From positions 62,001 to 126,000 of the forward strand of contig JAOACS010000021.1 of NCBI GenBank assembly GCA_026417655.1: a stretch of 64,000 nt of DNA, in the 5' to 3' direction. The first letter of the stretch is position 1; every line of letters begins with the position of its first letter. Both the position numbers and the translations under genes were made by a program. A model generated the notes under the pieces. It was not told the DNA's origin. It saw nothing but the letters and a program-made list of their open reading frames with translations, and did no database searches. Of this stretch, positions 36,886 to 47,449 are shown in pieces. This DNA is from Syntrophobacterales bacterium. GTDB lineage: Bacteria; Desulfobacterota; Syntrophobacteria; Syntrophobacterales; Thermodesulforhabdaceae.

Positions 36886-37731
36886 ATGTGGAATCTTCTC
36901 CGTAGAGTCCGAGGTTTTCTATTCGTATTGTTTATTTTGCTACTAACCTTTTATATATTTTCCCTTAACTATAAACGCCACACCATGGATTCTATCCAAC
37001 AGGCCCTTCTAAATCTAACTGTTCCAATTTTTTCTGCCTGGACCGAGATTTTCCATTCCTTTCAGGAGCTCGTATCTAAATACCTTTGGCTTGTTCGGGT
37101 AGAAGAAGAAAACAGAGCCCTTAGGAAAGAAATAGCTCGACTTGAAAATGAACTCATTTCCTATAGGGAAGCCTATTTTGAAAATCAACGCCTTAGAAGG
37201 CTTCTTGAATTTCGAAACAGTATTGAATGGAAATCTATATCGGCTCTTGTGGTGGTAAATGACCTAAGTGGCTTTTTCCAAGCGGTCATTGTAAACCGAG
37301 GAAAACAAGACGGCGTCTTTGAAAACATACCTGTGATCAATGACGAAGGAGTTGTGGGAAGAACTATTAATGCAGGAAGGAACTTCTCTAGAGTTATGCT
37401 TATAACCGATCCGGCAAGCGCCGTTGATGTTTACATTCAGCGCAATAGGACCCGTGGTATAGTTGTAGGAAAAGATTTTCAACATTGTGCTCTAAAGTAT
37501 ATTAGAAATGACGCAGACGTAAGGCCTGGAGATCTTCTAGTTACCTCTGGGAAGGATGGGGTATTTCCAGAGGGGATAAAGGTTGGTATTGTAAAGGCAA
37601 ATTACAAGGATCCCCTTAAGATGTTCCAACAGGTTGAGGTAACCCCATTGGTTCGGCTAAATCATATAGAAGAGGTGCTTATCCTTATACCATCGACTAC
37701 TATAGATCGGGATATCGGTAATAGTAGATGA
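36886..37731 (+). CDS. mreC: Cell-shape protein MreC
   Basis: The 281-residue bitopic protein has one N-terminal transmembrane helix (residues about 10-27), a coiled coil (about 65-105: VEEENRALRKEIARLENELISY), and a periplasmic beta-domain with the GVVGRTINAGRNFSRVMLITDP signature. MreC links MreB to PBP2. It lies 15 bases after mreB and its stop overlaps the mreD start. Confidence 0.95.
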   Translation: MWNLLRRVRGFLFVLFILLLTFYIFSLNYKRHTMDSIQQALLNLTVPIFSAWTEIFHSFQELVSKYLWLVRVEEENRALRKEIARLENELISYREAYFENQRLRRLLEFRNSIEWKSISALVVVNDLSGFFQAVIVNRGKQDGVFENIPVINDEGVVGRTINAGRNFSRVMLITDPASAVDVYIQRNRTRGIVVGKDFQHCALKYIRNDADVRPGDLLVTSGKDGVFPEGIKVGIVKANYKDPLKMFQQVEVTPLVRLNHIEEVLILIPSTTIDRDIGNSR

Positions 37732-38255
37732 TCGCGCCAAAGTCCTCTAGTGTTGGCTATATTATCTTCAAGATCCTAGTTGCAATAATCCTTTTAACCT
37801 TTTGCCGGTGGCTTATGGCCTATATAGCTCTTCCTACCTATACCCGTATAGACCTCTTTCTTTATCTTATTGTGGGAACGGCATCAGTTCTGAAGCCTTT
37901 ACACCATCTCTTTTTAGCCATTGTTCTAGGTTATTTTACAGATGCACTCTCAGGGCGGCTTTGGGGGTTTCATATAGCCACCTACGTATGTGCTGTAGCG
38001 CTAATTCACCTAAGCGCCGATGAAATGGAAATGAGATCTCTTCCCTATCAGGTCATTCTTTCCTCAATCTGTGTAGCGATTCAAAGTCTGTTTATAGTGA
38101 TATACGCCATAAACTCTTACGAATCTTTTCCCAATACTTTAGAATTTGTAATATCAGTTTTAGTTCCTCGATTTGCATTAACAATGCTAGGAGCGATAAT
38201 CTTCTTAAGGGCGATATCTCTTTGGATAGGTAACGCCCCACAGCAGAAGCGATGA
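37728..38255 (+). CDS. mreD: Rod-shape membrane protein MreD
   Basis: A 175-residue hydrophobic protein with about five transmembrane helices and the GYFTDALSGRLWGFH segment near residue 68 that is typical of MreD. Its ATG overlaps the mreC stop by four bases (ATGA), so expression is coupled. Identity rests on both position and hydropathy, as the family diverges quickly. Confidence 0.9.
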   Translation: MIAPKSSSVGYIIFKILVAIILLTFCRWLMAYIALPTYTRIDLFLYLIVGTASVLKPLHHLFLAIVLGYFTDALSGRLWGFHIATYVCAVALIHLSADEMEMRSLPYQVILSSICVAIQSLFIVIYAINSYESFPNTLEFVISVLVPRFALTMLGAIIFLRAISLWIGNAPQQKR

Positions 38256-38297
38256 GACAAAGGGGGTACCTTTCCAAGCGATGACTGGATACGAAAG

Positions 38298-40130
38298 ATG
38301 AAGATCCGAGGTTTTACTGTAAAAAATGGCGATCCCTTTGTAAAAGTAAATGTTTATTTTGTGATGTTTTTCTTCATAGGGGTTATATTCGCTTACGCCT
38401 TAAGGTTATACTATCTTCAAGTCATTAAAGGAGAATTTTTCCAAAACCAAGCGGAAAACAATAGGATTAGAACGGAAACCACATCAGCTCCTAGGGGAAT
38501 TATCAGGGATGCCCGGGGGGTGATTCTCGTTGATAATAGACCGGCGTATCACGTCTATCTTGTTAGAGAAAAGATACCCGTTGGGGAGGTTATCAATAAG
38601 ATTTCGAAATTTTGCGACGTTCCTGAGGAAAGCCTCAAAGGAATTCTTGAAAAGAACAAACGGACTCCTTTATTCAAACCCATTCGTCTTATGGTTGATA
38701 TAAACTGGGACTGTCTTGCCAAAATAGAAGCTAATGGCTATAGACTCCCTGGAGTTTATGTAGAGGTAGAGCCAGTAAGAAGCTATCGTTTCCCTGGTTT
38801 GGCATCCCACGTATTGGGACATTTAGGAGAGATTACGGAAGAGGAATTATTAAAACCCGAGTACTCCGATTACACCGGAGGCGATGATATAGGAAGAACA
38901 GGAATAGAGAAGGCCTATGAGAAGGTGCTTCGCGGGGAAAGAGGTTTGAGAGAGGTAGAGGTTGATGCTCTAGGGAGGAAACTTAGAGTTCTTGAGGAGA
39001 AGGATCCTACAGCTGGTCATGGCCTATGGTTAACAATTGACGCTCAACTACAATATAAAGCTACGGAATTGATGAAAGACTTAGAGGGAGTTATGGTGGT
39101 TCTTGATGTAAAAACAGGGGCAGTAAGAGCTTTAGTTAGCACCCCTTCCTTCGATGAAAACCTTTTTGTAAAAGGTATTAAAGCCGAGGACTGGAAGAAG
39201 CTTAACACAGACCCTAAACATCCTCTTCTCAACCGAGCCATTCAGTCTGCCTATCCACCTGGGTCGACAATAAAGCCTTTTCTAGCTTTAGCAGGGCTTC
39301 AGGAAGGCATTATTGGAAAGGGTGACAAGGTAAACTGTCCTGGATTTTTCCGATTTGGAAATCGCGACTATAGGTGTTGGAAGAAGGGTGGTCACGGAAG
39401 TGTTGACCTTTGGCGAGCTATTACTGAGTCTTGCGATGTCTATTTTTATCAACTCGGTAATAGACTAGGTATAACAAAACTTAGCGCCTATTTTAAAATG
39501 TTTGGTTTTGGTAGTCCCACTGGAATAGAACTTCCAGGGGAAAAATCCGGTATAGTCCCCAGCCCAGAATGGAAGTTAAGGTTTTTAAGGCAGCCATGGC
39601 ATAAGGGTGAGACAATTTCGGTAGCTATAGGACAGGGTTATCTCTCCGTTACCCCTCTTCAACTGGCCGCTGCATATGTAGCGATAGCAAATGAAGGAAT
39701 GTGGCTGAAACCGTATCTAGTGGAACAAATCGAAGGCGAAGAAAAGAAAGGGATAAGCTCAAGAGAGCGAAGGCACCTTCCCATCAAAGCCGAATACTTT
39801 AAAGTGGTCAAAAATGGATTAGAAGGAGTAGTAAGAGATCAGCGAGGCACGGCTCACCGCATTTGGAATGAATCGATCCCCATTGCCGGGAAAACAGGAA
39901 CTGCCCAGGTTGTCAAATTAATTGAGAGGGTAGAAAACGAAGCTAAGATCCCAAAGCAGTTCAGAGACCACGCATGGTTTGCTGGGTATGCTCCTACTAA
40001 TGATCCGGAAATTGTAGTTGTTGCTATCGTGGAGCATGGGGGGCATGGAGGCTCTGCTGCGGCTCCTATTGTAGGCGCAGTTATTGAAGAGTACTTTCAG
40101 ATATTCAAATCTAGGGGTGCTACTCAATGA
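38298..40130 (+). CDS. mrdA: Penicillin-binding protein 2 (peptidoglycan transpeptidase)
   Basis: The 610-residue class B penicillin-binding protein is the transpeptidase of the elongasome. It has one N-terminal anchor near residue 20-40, the dimerisation domain with SAPRGIIRDARG near residue 58, and the transpeptidase domain: SxxK is PPGSTIKPFLA near residue 325, SxN reads SCDVYFYQL near residue 378, and KTG is AGKTGTAQV near residue 530. The GHLGEI motif is also present. Its stop overlaps the rodA start by four bases. Confidence 0.96.
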   Translation: MKIRGFTVKNGDPFVKVNVYFVMFFFIGVIFAYALRLYYLQVIKGEFFQNQAENNRIRTETTSAPRGIIRDARGVILVDNRPAYHVYLVREKIPVGEVINKISKFCDVPEESLKGILEKNKRTPLFKPIRLMVDINWDCLAKIEANGYRLPGVYVEVEPVRSYRFPGLASHVLGHLGEITEEELLKPEYSDYTGGDDIGRTGIEKAYEKVLRGERGLREVEVDALGRKLRVLEEKDPTAGHGLWLTIDAQLQYKATELMKDLEGVMVVLDVKTGAVRALVSTPSFDENLFVKGIKAEDWKKLNTDPKHPLLNRAIQSAYPPGSTIKPFLALAGLQEGIIGKGDKVNCPGFFRFGNRDYRCWKKGGHGSVDLWRAITESCDVYFYQLGNRLGITKLSAYFKMFGFGSPTGIELPGEKSGIVPSPEWKLRFLRQPWHKGETISVAIGQGYLSVTPLQLAAAYVAIANEGMWLKPYLVEQIEGEEKKGISSRERRHLPIKAEYFKVVKNGLEGVVRDQRGTAHRIWNESIPIAGKTGTAQVVKLIERVENEAKIPKQFRDHAWFAGYAPTNDPEIVVVAIVEHGGHGGSAAAPIVGAVIEEYFQIFKSRGATQ

Positions 40131-41245
40131 TAGACCGAAGGCTTATTATCCACTTTCACTGGCCACTTTTGGCTACGGTTCTTTTATTAATAACTTGCGG
40201 TCTTATCAATCTTTACAGTTCAACTTACGTAATCTACGGTTCCTCAACGAGCTGGTGTAGCCCCTTTTTTGCTAGACAACTAGTATGGACAGTAATTGGG
40301 CTATTAGGGATGATAGGAGCTACCCTCTTTGATTACAGACGTCTCCAGACAGCGGCACCAGTCATTTATATGATAGGAATTTTTCTTCTTTTCCTGGTCT
40401 TGGTTATAGGAGAAGAAAGCCACGGTGCAGTACGATGGTTAAAGTTTGGCCCTATTCAAATTCAACCCTCCGAATTTGAAAAGGTTATTCTTGTAATTGC
40501 AATAGCCGCTTGGGGGGCCTCAGATCGAATAAAGACCTACCCATCTATAGGCCAGATTGGGATCTTTCTGTTAATTAATCTTCCCCCCTTTATACTAATC
40601 TTTTTGGAACCAGACTTAGGAACAGCCCTCATATTGATCATTACATCCTGCACTACTCTATTTTGCCTTGGTATTCAGAGACGAATCATTGTAGCCTTTA
40701 CCATCCTAGGTCTTATGGCGGGCTACCCTCTGTGGCACTATGGCCTAAAAGAATACCAAAAGGATAGGATAAGAACTGCCATAGACCCTGACAGAGACCC
40801 CAAGAAGCGCGGCTATCACATAAGGCAGGCTAAAATAGCGATTGGATCCGGCATGGTCTGGGGCAAGGGGTATCTCCAGGGAACTCAGAGTAAACTTCGA
40901 TTTCTTCCCGAGCGACACACAGACTTTGCCTTTGCTGTATGGGCAGAAGAATGGGGATTTGTGGGAGCAGTAGCGGTGCTTTGCCTATTCTGTTTACTCG
41001 TGTATTTTTGCTTCCAATCGGCCTTTACGGCGAAGGACCGTTTTGGGAGTCTTCTTGTCATTGGGTTAAGTGCAAACATTACTTGGGAGATCGTCATTAA
41101 TACAGGAATGGTGTTAGGTTTCCTACCCGTTGTGGGCGTCCCTCTTCCATTCATAAGCTATGGAGGCTCAGCTCTTTTACGTTGCCTTGTCTCCATAGGA
41201 CTCATTCAGAACGTATGTATGAGACGTTTCGGTTTCAAAAAATAA
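40127..41245 (+). CDS. rodA: Peptidoglycan glycosyltransferase RodA
   Basis: The 372-residue SEDS-family membrane enzyme polymerises lipid II in the lateral wall with PBP2. About ten transmembrane helices are predicted. The SEDS signatures LKFGPIQIQPSEFEKV near residue 105 and GFLPVVGVPLPFISYGGSALL near residue 333 are present. It is the last gene of the shape operon; no clear terminator is seen after it. Confidence 0.96.
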   Translation: MIDRRLIIHFHWPLLATVLLLITCGLINLYSSTYVIYGSSTSWCSPFFARQLVWTVIGLLGMIGATLFDYRRLQTAAPVIYMIGIFLLFLVLVIGEESHGAVRWLKFGPIQIQPSEFEKVILVIAIAAWGASDRIKTYPSIGQIGIFLLINLPPFILIFLEPDLGTALILIITSCTTLFCLGIQRRIIVAFTILGLMAGYPLWHYGLKEYQKDRIRTAIDPDRDPKKRGYHIRQAKIAIGSGMVWGKGYLQGTQSKLRFLPERHTDFAFAVWAEEWGFVGAVAVLCLFCLLVYFCFQSAFTAKDRFGSLLVIGLSANITWEIVINTGMVLGFLPVVGVPLPFISYGGSALLRCLVSIGLIQNVCMRRFGFKK

Positions 41246-41395
41246 AGCCCTTCTAATCTCTTCTTAGATCTTGTTACACTTTTCCCTTGCAATGTATTTT
41301 TTCTTGTGCTAGAAAATTCGACGGCTGGAAATAAAAAGCAATCCTTCTAAAGTTGTTTTCACCCGAATAGAGAAAAGAGTTAGTGGTATAAGGTT

Positions 41396-41413
41396 TTGTG
41401 ATTTTTGTCTCAA
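41396..41413 (+). promoter_or_regulatory. Rex-like operator upstream of the ATP synthase operon
   Basis: The sequence TTGTGATTTTTGTCTCAA differs by one base from TTGTGA-N6-TCACAA and lies 24 bases before the atpF' start, with TATAAG just upstream at 41387-41392. It is the third such palindrome in the window, after those at sat and qmoABC. No good -35 box was found, so the promoter is uncertain. Confidence 0.45.
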
Positions 41414-41437
41414 TATTTACAAAAAAGGGGTTTTGCC

Positions 41438-41863
41438 ATGATTGCTATTGATGTGACCCTATTTATCCAAATGGTGAGTTTTTTAGTCTTTTTGTTCATT
41501 ATGAACATTTTGCTCTACAGACCGGTTCGTCAAATGGTTGCCAAAAGAAATAAGTTGATCATGGATCAACGCCAAGGCATAGATAAGGCGAACCAAGAGG
41601 CAGAACAGGCTCTGAGGGAATTTGAGGAAACTATCAAAAATGCCAGAATTGCAGGTCGTAGAAAGTTCGAAGATTACAAGGAACAGGCTAGGCAGCAGGA
41701 AAAGGAGCTTATTCAAAGGGCCTATCAGGAGGCCTCTGAGGAGCTTGCTAAGGTGAGAGCCGAGATCCAAAAGGAGAAGGAAGCAGCGCTTAAGGAACTT
41801 CGAGAGCAGATTCAGGTCTTCTCTCTTGAAGTTGCAGGCAAAATATTAGGGCGAAGTTTATAA
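41438..41863 (+). CDS. atpF': ATP synthase F0 subunit b' (AtpF')
   Basis: The 141-residue protein has an N-terminal transmembrane helix (residues about 3-26) and a long charged helix, the plan of the peripheral stalk. I chose the ATG at 41438 (MIAIDVTLFIQ) over the upstream TTG because AAAGGGG precedes it. It is one of two stalk genes, as in many deltaproteobacteria and cyanobacteria, and starts the operon. Confidence 0.9.
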   Translation: MIAIDVTLFIQMVSFLVFLFIMNILLYRPVRQMVAKRNKLIMDQRQGIDKANQEAEQALREFEETIKNARIAGRRKFEDYKEQARQQEKELIQRAYQEASEELAKVRAEIQKEKEAALKELREQIQVFSLEVAGKILGRSL

Positions 41864-41880
41864 CAGTCGAGGTGGATTTT

Positions 41881-42465
41881 ATGAAAAAAGAAGTGTATAG
41901 CCATCTAATACTGGGAATTGGTTTAGGGGTTGGGTTAACATCAGGGCTTGCCTGGGCAGCCGGAGGTCAAGCCGGGGCCCACGAACTTAATTGGATGGAT
42001 TTTACTCTCAGAGTGATAAATACGGGAATAGTTGCAGCAGTTCTTTATAAGCTTCTAAAAAAACCTACAGTTACATTTTTCAAGAGTCGACAGGAAAATA
42101 TTCAGAAACTTCTCGAAGAGATGGAGCAGAAACGGGAAGAAGCAGAAAGGAAATGTGCTGAGTATAAGGCCAAACTTGCCCTTTTAGATAAAGAAGCCGA
42201 AAAGATTTTGCAGGAATATATCGCCCAGGGTGAACGTGAAAAGGCTAAAATTATTGAGGCGGCCGAACGGCAGGCAAATTATATAAAACAGCAGGCTCGC
42301 CTCGCAATCCAGCAGGAAGTTAAAGCGGCAAAGGACGAACTCCGGGAAGAGGTCGCCGAATTAACCGTTAAGGCGGCTGAAGATATACTTAGGCAAAGAA
42401 TGGACATGGGGGATCAGGAAAGATTAGTTGAAGAATTCTTAGTAAAGGTGGTGGAGGCGAAGTGA
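41881..42465 (+). CDS. atpF: ATP synthase F0 subunit b (AtpF)
   Basis: The 194-residue stalk subunit has an N-terminal hydrophobic stretch that looks like a signal sequence (ILGIGLGVGLTSGLAWAAGG) followed by a second membrane helix near residues 42-55 and a long charged helix. Such a leader is common in deltaproteobacterial b subunits. I chose the ATG at 41881 because GAGGTGG lies upstream; a GTG at 41872 is less likely. The stop overlaps atpH. Confidence 0.9.
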   Translation: MKKEVYSHLILGIGLGVGLTSGLAWAAGGQAGAHELNWMDFTLRVINTGIVAAVLYKLLKKPTVTFFKSRQENIQKLLEEMEQKREEAERKCAEYKAKLALLDKEAEKILQEYIAQGEREKAKIIEAAERQANYIKQQARLAIQQEVKAAKDELREEVAELTVKAAEDILRQRMDMGDQERLVEEFLVKVVEAK

Positions 42466-43013
42466 AAAGTCAAGTCGTTGCTAAAAGATATGCTAAAGCT
42501 CTCTTTGAGCTTGCTCTTAGTGAGGGTAAGCTTGAAGAATGTATGGAGGAACTAAAGGCTCTGGAGCGCCTCCTAGATGAGGTGCCGGAATTTGAGAAGG
42601 TGTTTAAAAGTCCTATTTATCCTGAGGAGGTAAAAAGACAGACCCTTGCTACCATTAAAGAACAGAGCGAGATGTCACCGCTTTTATTTAGATTTCTTGA
42701 ACTTCTTATAGAAAAAAGAAGGGCCGATTATTTGCGTGATATTGTGCACGTTTACGAAAGGCTTTATGACGAACACAACAATATTGTAAGGGCAGAAGTA
42801 ACTGCTGCAACGGATCTTGACGAAAGAGTAATAGAAAAGATCGCATCGTCACTTAAGGAAATGGTTGGAAAAACGGTTATCGTCGAGTTTCGCAAAGATC
42901 CCGAACTTATTGGAGGGGTCATAGCGAAAGTCGGTGATTTAGTATTGGACGGGAGTGTTAGGACGCAGTTAAGGAATATTAAAGAAACATTGAAGAGAGG
43001 TGAGCTGGGTTAA
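42462..43013 (+). CDS. atpH: ATP synthase F1 subunit delta (AtpH)
   Basis: The 183-residue subunit joins the stalk to the F1 head. A GTG start overlaps the atpF stop (GTGA), with GGAGG a few bases before. The family motif [20 protein letters not shown] is at residues 7-26 and the C-terminal [22 protein letters not shown] is diagnostic. It ends with TAATG shared with the start of atpA. Confidence 0.95.
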   Translation: MKSQVVAKRYAKALFELALSEGKLEECMEELKALERLLDEVPEFEKVFKSPIYPEEVKRQTLATIKEQSEMSPLLFRFLELLIEKRRADYLRDIVHVYERLYDEHNNIVRAEVTAATDLDERVIEKIASSLKEMVGKTVIVEFRKDPELIGGVIAKVGDLVLDGSVRTQLRNIKETLKRGELG

Positions 43014-44533
43014 TGCAGATCAGAGCCGCAGAAATCAGCCAAATTATTAAGGAACAGATTAAAGATTACGAAAAGTCGGTAGAGCTCAGCGAAACTGGCC
43101 GTGTGCTTTCCGTCGGCGATGGTATCGCCCGTGTCTACGGAGTTGAAAAGTGCATGGCCATGGAACTACTTGAGTTCCCGACTGACCACGGTCCCATTTA
43201 CGGACTTGCCCTTAACCTTGAAGAAGACAATGTGGGTGTTGCGGTCCTTGGCGAAGACATCCACATCAAGGAAGGTCATCTTGTAAAAAGGACGGGGCGA
43301 ATTGCTCAAGTTCCTGTTGGAGAATCGGTTATCGGGCGTGTAGTGGATCCAGTAGGAAATCCCCTAGATGGAAAAGGCCCAATCGAGGCCAAGGAATTTA
43401 GACGGATAGAAGTCATAGCTCCTGGTGTTATTGCCCGTCGCCCAGTGAATGAACCCATGTACACTGGACTTAAAGCTATAGATGCAATGACGCCCATTGG
43501 AAGAGGTCAACGTGAATTAATCATTGGTGATCGTCAGATCGGAAAGACAGCGATCGCTGTAGATGCCATTATTAATCAGAAAGAGAGTGGTATTAAATGT
43601 ATCTACGTTGCAATTGGTCAGAAGAAATCAACTGTTGCTCAGGTTGTGGAAACCCTTAGACGTCACGGCGCTATGGAATATACAACGGTCGTTGCAGCCT
43701 GTGCTAGCGATCCAGCACCCCTTCAATACATTGCTCCATATGCTGGATGTGCAATGGGTGAATACTACCGTGACAAGGGTGAACATGCTCTAATTATTTA
43801 CGATGATCTTTCTAAGCAAGCCGCGGCCTATCGCCAGGTATCACTACTTCTCCGGCGCCCACCTGCTCGGGAAGCCTATCCTGGAGACATTTTCTATTGC
43901 CATTCAAGACTTCTCGAAAGGGCTGCGAAGTTAAATGACGAGCTTGGTGGTGGTTCACTTACTGCTCTTCCAATCATTGAGACTCAGGCCGGTGACGTTT
44001 CCGCCTACATCCCCACAAACGTTATCTCCATTACGGATGGTCAAATTTACCTTGAAGCAAACCTATTCTTTGCAGGCATTCGCCCAGCAATTAACGTCGG
44101 TCTTTCGGTTTCTCGAGTCGGTGGTGCCGCTCAGATTAAGGCTATGAAGCAAGTGGCAGGTCGCCTCCGTCTAGAACTTGCCCAGTATCGAGAGCTCGAA
44201 GCCTTCGCAAAGTTTGGAAGCGATCTCGATAAAGCCACCCTTGCTCAGATCAACCGTGGTATGCGTCTGGTGGAACTTCTTAAACAGCCCCAGTATCAAC
44301 CAATGCCTGTAGAAAAGCAGATTATGTCGCTTTATGCGGGCACTCGTGGCTTCCTCGATCCTATTCCCGTAGAAAAGGTTACAGAGTACGAAAAGCAGAT
44401 GCACGAGTTCATGGAATCGAAACATCCCGAAATCCTCAGAGAGATCAAAGAAAAGAAGGAGTTGTCACCAGATCTTGACGAAAAGATTAGAAAAGCCCTT
44501 GAGGAGTTCGCCGAGATTTTCCAGGCGGCTTAA
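43013..44533 (+). CDS. atpA: ATP synthase F1 subunit alpha (AtpA)
   Basis: The 506-residue non-catalytic nucleotide-binding subunit of the F1 head. Walker A is [13 protein letters not shown] near residue 169, and the family signature [14 protein letters not shown] lies near residue 362. The ATG overlaps the atpH stop. Length and order (b', b, delta, alpha, gamma, beta, epsilon) are typical; genes for a and c subunits are missing here, as often happens in this lineage. Confidence 0.97.
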   Translation: MQIRAAEISQIIKEQIKDYEKSVELSETGRVLSVGDGIARVYGVEKCMAMELLEFPTDHGPIYGLALNLEEDNVGVAVLGEDIHIKEGHLVKRTGRIAQVPVGESVIGRVVDPVGNPLDGKGPIEAKEFRRIEVIAPGVIARRPVNEPMYTGLKAIDAMTPIGRGQRELIIGDRQIGKTAIAVDAIINQKESGIKCIYVAIGQKKSTVAQVVETLRRHGAMEYTTVVAACASDPAPLQYIAPYAGCAMGEYYRDKGEHALIIYDDLSKQAAAYRQVSLLLRRPPAREAYPGDIFYCHSRLLERAAKLNDELGGGSLTALPIIETQAGDVSAYIPTNVISITDGQIYLEANLFFAGIRPAINVGLSVSRVGGAAQIKAMKQVAGRLRLELAQYRELEAFAKFGSDLDKATLAQINRGMRLVELLKQPQYQPMPVEKQIMSLYAGTRGFLDPIPVEKVTEYEKQMHEFMESKHPEILREIKEKKELSPDLDEKIRKALEEFAEIFQAA

Positions 44534-44577
44534 GAGATGAGATATAAAACTTCAAGTGGAAGGAAGAGAGTGAGCCT

Positions 44578-45447
44578 ATGCCCACGTTAAGGGATATTCG
44601 AAGAAAGATTGATGCCGTCAAGAAAACGGCTCAGATCACCCGCGCCATGAACATGGTGGCAGCGGCGAAGCTCAGGGGCGCTCAGATGAATATGGAGCGT
44701 TTCCATCCTTACGCTACGAAATTTAGAGAGGTCATAGGAAGGCTTGTAGCTAGGGTGGACAAGAGCGCTACCTTTGAGTTAATTACTCCCAGGCCGGAGG
44801 TAAAAAAGGTTGAGTTGGTGCTCCTTACGGCCGATAGGGGGCTATGTGGAAGTTTCAACAATAACCTTATATCGACGGCTGAGCGATTTCTAAATCAGAG
44901 GATAGCCGAGGGAAAACAAGTAAGTCTAGTAGCCGCAGGACGTAAAGGAAATGAATATTTCAGAAAGCGGAAATATCCACTAAGAAAAGCTTTAACAGGG
45001 CTTCTGAATAAACCTAATTACGACGATGCCTTCAGGCTCGGCAATGAACTCATTGAGTTGTTTCAGGCTGGAGAGGCTGATGAGGTCTATATCATTTACT
45101 CCCATTTTGTGAGCATGCTAAAGCAGGTTCCAACCCTTATTAAATTACTTCCTATCGAACCTGAAACCACAACTGGAGGAGCACTGGAGTATCTTTTCGA
45201 ACCTTCCCATGAAGAAATCCTTAACGATATTCTCCCAAACTACGTCTACGTGCAGATCTTAGAATGTTTTTATCAAACTGCAGTCAGTGAACACGCAGCC
45301 AGAATGACGGCGATGGACAATGCTACAAATAACTGTAAGGAGATGGTAAGAACCCTTACCCTCGTTTACAATAAGGCTCGACAGGCTTCGATCACCAAGG
45401 AGCTTATGGACATCGTCGGTGGTGCAGAAGCTCTAAGGAAAAAATAA
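44578..45447 (+). CDS. atpG: ATP synthase F1 subunit gamma (AtpG)
   Basis: The 289-residue rotor shaft subunit. N-terminal RRKIDAVKKTAQITRAMNMVAAAKLR and C-terminal ARMTAMDNATNNCKEMVRTLTLVYNKARQASITKEL are the two helices of the coiled coil that turns inside the head. LTADRGLCGSFN, near residue 85, is the conserved Rossmann part. No redox-switch insertion is seen. Confidence 0.96.
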   Translation: MPTLRDIRRKIDAVKKTAQITRAMNMVAAAKLRGAQMNMERFHPYATKFREVIGRLVARVDKSATFELITPRPEVKKVELVLLTADRGLCGSFNNNLISTAERFLNQRIAEGKQVSLVAAGRKGNEYFRKRKYPLRKALTGLLNKPNYDDAFRLGNELIELFQAGEADEVYIIYSHFVSMLKQVPTLIKLLPIEPETTTGGALEYLFEPSHEEILNDILPNYVYVQILECFYQTAVSEHAARMTAMDNATNNCKEMVRTLTLVYNKARQASITKELMDIVGGAEALRKK

Positions 45448-45481
45448 AGGGGCATAACACAATATGCCTTGATCCATGTAA

Positions 45482-46903
<1,422 letters not shown>

Positions 46904-46931
46904 TTTGGGTAAATAAACTAGCGGGGAAAAC

Positions 46932-47342
46932 ATGGCAAATAAACTGCTGCTAGAGGTAGTAACACCTGAAAGAAAAGTGGTCAGCGAAGAGGTAGACATT
47001 GTGGTTGCACCAGGTGAGCTTGGAGAGTTCGGTGCTCTGGTGCGGCACGTGCCTTTCCTGACCAAACTAAAAATTGGAGAGCTTCGATTCAAAAAGGACG
47101 GTGTTGAGCGATACGTTGCAATCATGGGAGGATATGCGGAAGTGTTACCTGATAAGGTAACAGTCCTCGCTCCCGCTGCTGAAGAGGCCACCGATATTGA
47201 TGTTATTAGAGCTCGGGCAGCTAAAGAACGAGCTGAGCGTCGTCTGAGGGAAGCAAAGGATAAGTTAGAATTCGCAAGAGCTCAGGCAGCACTTCAGCGG
47301 GCTCTAGCAAGACTTAAGGTGGCCGAAAGAGGAAGTAGATAG
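46932..47342 (+). CDS. atpC: ATP synthase F1 subunit epsilon (AtpC)
   Basis: The 136-residue rotor subunit has the N-terminal beta-sandwich (LLEVVTPERKVVSEEVDIVVAPGELGEFG) and a C-terminal helical hairpin (ERAERRLREAKDKLEFARAQAAL), the part that can inhibit ATP hydrolysis. It ends the operon and is followed by a strong terminator. Confidence 0.95.
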   Translation: MANKLLLEVVTPERKVVSEEVDIVVAPGELGEFGALVRHVPFLTKLKIGELRFKKDGVERYVAIMGGYAEVLPDKVTVLAPAAEEATDIDVIRARAAKERAERRLREAKDKLEFARAQAALQRALARLKVAERGSR

Positions 47343-47384
47343 GATAAAGATTTTTTAAGCCCTGTAAAACCTGTAAAATATGTG

Positions 47385-47415
47385 GACACCCTCTCATCAG
47401 GGAGGGTGTCTTTTT
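47385..47415 (+). terminator. Intrinsic terminator of the ATP synthase operon
   Basis: GACACCCTC pairs with GAGGGTGTC around an 8-base loop and is followed by TTTTT. It lies about 40 bases after atpC and 35 bases before glmS, so glmS is a separate unit or is read through. Confidence 0.92.
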
Positions 47416-47449
47416 ATTGTAGGTAACCCCTTTTAAAAAGAGAAAAACG

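Noticed and set aside
47416-47449. glmS ribozyme
   Set aside because: Only a few bases lie between the terminator and the start codon, too short for the ribozyme.
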